The position numbers were made by a program, and so were the translations under genes. A stretch of 24,841 nucleotides of DNA from NCBI GenBank assembly GCA_031422315.1, contig JANOQN010000008.1, positions 1 through 24,841 of the forward strand, written 5' to 3'. Numbering within the stretch: position 1 is the first letter of the stretch; each line of letters begins with the position of its first letter. The stretch comes from JANNYA01 sp031422315. Lineage in GTDB: Bacteria; Pseudomonadota; Gammaproteobacteria; Xanthomonadales; SZUA-5. Shown here one piece after another: positions 24,703-24,841 of this stretch. A model generated the notes under the pieces. It made no database searches. It worked only from the letters and a program-made list of their open reading frames with translations, and was not told the DNA's origin.

Positions 24703-24841
24703 ATCGCGGTAGGAATGCGCCTTACAGCGCACCCCCCGCACAGATCCCGGCGGGCGCAACTTACGCACCGGGCTCCTGCCTTGGATGTTTGACGAGAAAG
24801 CGCATATTTGGCCACGGGTGCAGAATGCGCGGCATCGGAAG
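24703..24841 (-). mobile_element. 3' end of a group II intron (partial, runs off the right edge)
   Basis: Read on the minus strand, 24775-24743 is a domain V-like hairpin beginning GAGCCCGG and closing CCGGGATC. Next comes a domain VI-like hairpin (GGGGTGCGC-TGTAA-GGCGCATTCC, 24735-24712, with wobble pairs). The end reads CTACCGCGAT at 24703, matching the AY end expected of group II introns. One position of the domain V stem is a G-A mismatch and the upper stem is irregular, so the fold is not perfect. The intron body lies beyond the window. Confidence 0.55.
24761..24841 (-). CDS. C-terminal end of the intron-encoded protein (partial)
   Basis: The minus strand reads LPMPRILHPWPNMRFLVKHP, then RQEPGA and TAA at 24761-24763. 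The 5' part is off the window. The HPWPNxRF wording is what I recall from the tail of some group II intron maturases. The reading frame enters the domain V hairpin, which is known in some intron classes. Too short for firm assignment. Confidence 0.35.
   Translation of the reverse strand, partial: LPMPRILHPWPNMRFLVKHPRQEPGA

Overview
This window looks like chromosomal DNA from a gammaproteobacterium, most likely of the Xanthomonadales/Lysobacterales. The evidence is an LpxK lipid A gene, an OmpR/EnvZ-type pair, Bcp, TgpA, and a short DGFE motif on secreted proteins that I associate with that order. The taxonomic call is inference; no rRNA or tRNA gene was seen.

Both ends of the window appear to lie inside copies of a group II intron on the minus strand. 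The left end (1-132) carries an intron 5' end starting GTGCG. The right end (24703-24841) carries an intron 3' end with domain V/VI-like hairpins and the last codons of an intron-encoded protein. The two pieces are of similar length (132 and 139 nt), so the window is probably an assembly contig broken at a multicopy intron.

Left part (133-7465): an accessory and partly decayed region. It holds a 1196-aa secreted protein with a P domain and three choice-of-anchor-Q-like modules ending in DGFE, and a hipBA toxin-antitoxin pair with a long operator-like dyad. It also holds two tandem hairpins, a decayed 3' fragment of a second choice-of-anchor gene, a vapBC-type pair whose antitoxin is frameshifted at an A8 run, and remnants of one or two further genes.

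Middle (7466-17104): a solo 7TMR-DISM histidine kinase on the plus strand. It is followed by a compact minus-strand cluster aroA-mutS-lpxK (9-nt gap, then 16-nt overlap). Next comes an OmpR/EnvZ-like response regulator and kinase pair (ATGA overlap), also on the minus strand.

Right part (17288-24673): divergent from the two-component pair is a DUF1800-DUF1501 operon encoding two exported proteins. The DUF1800 protein carries the same DGFE motif just after its signal peptide. The shared 183-bp intergenic region contains four TGTAA/TTACA half sites, so the two-component system may control both itself and this operon. After a strong terminator-like hairpin come bcp and a transglutaminase-like tgpA. 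A convergent TIGR03032-family gene follows, then the right-hand intron.

The most interesting points are the DGFE motif shared by otherwise unrelated exported proteins at opposite termini, the regulator/DUF1800-DUF1501 arrangement, the A8 frameshift in the antitoxin, and the intron ends that bound the window.
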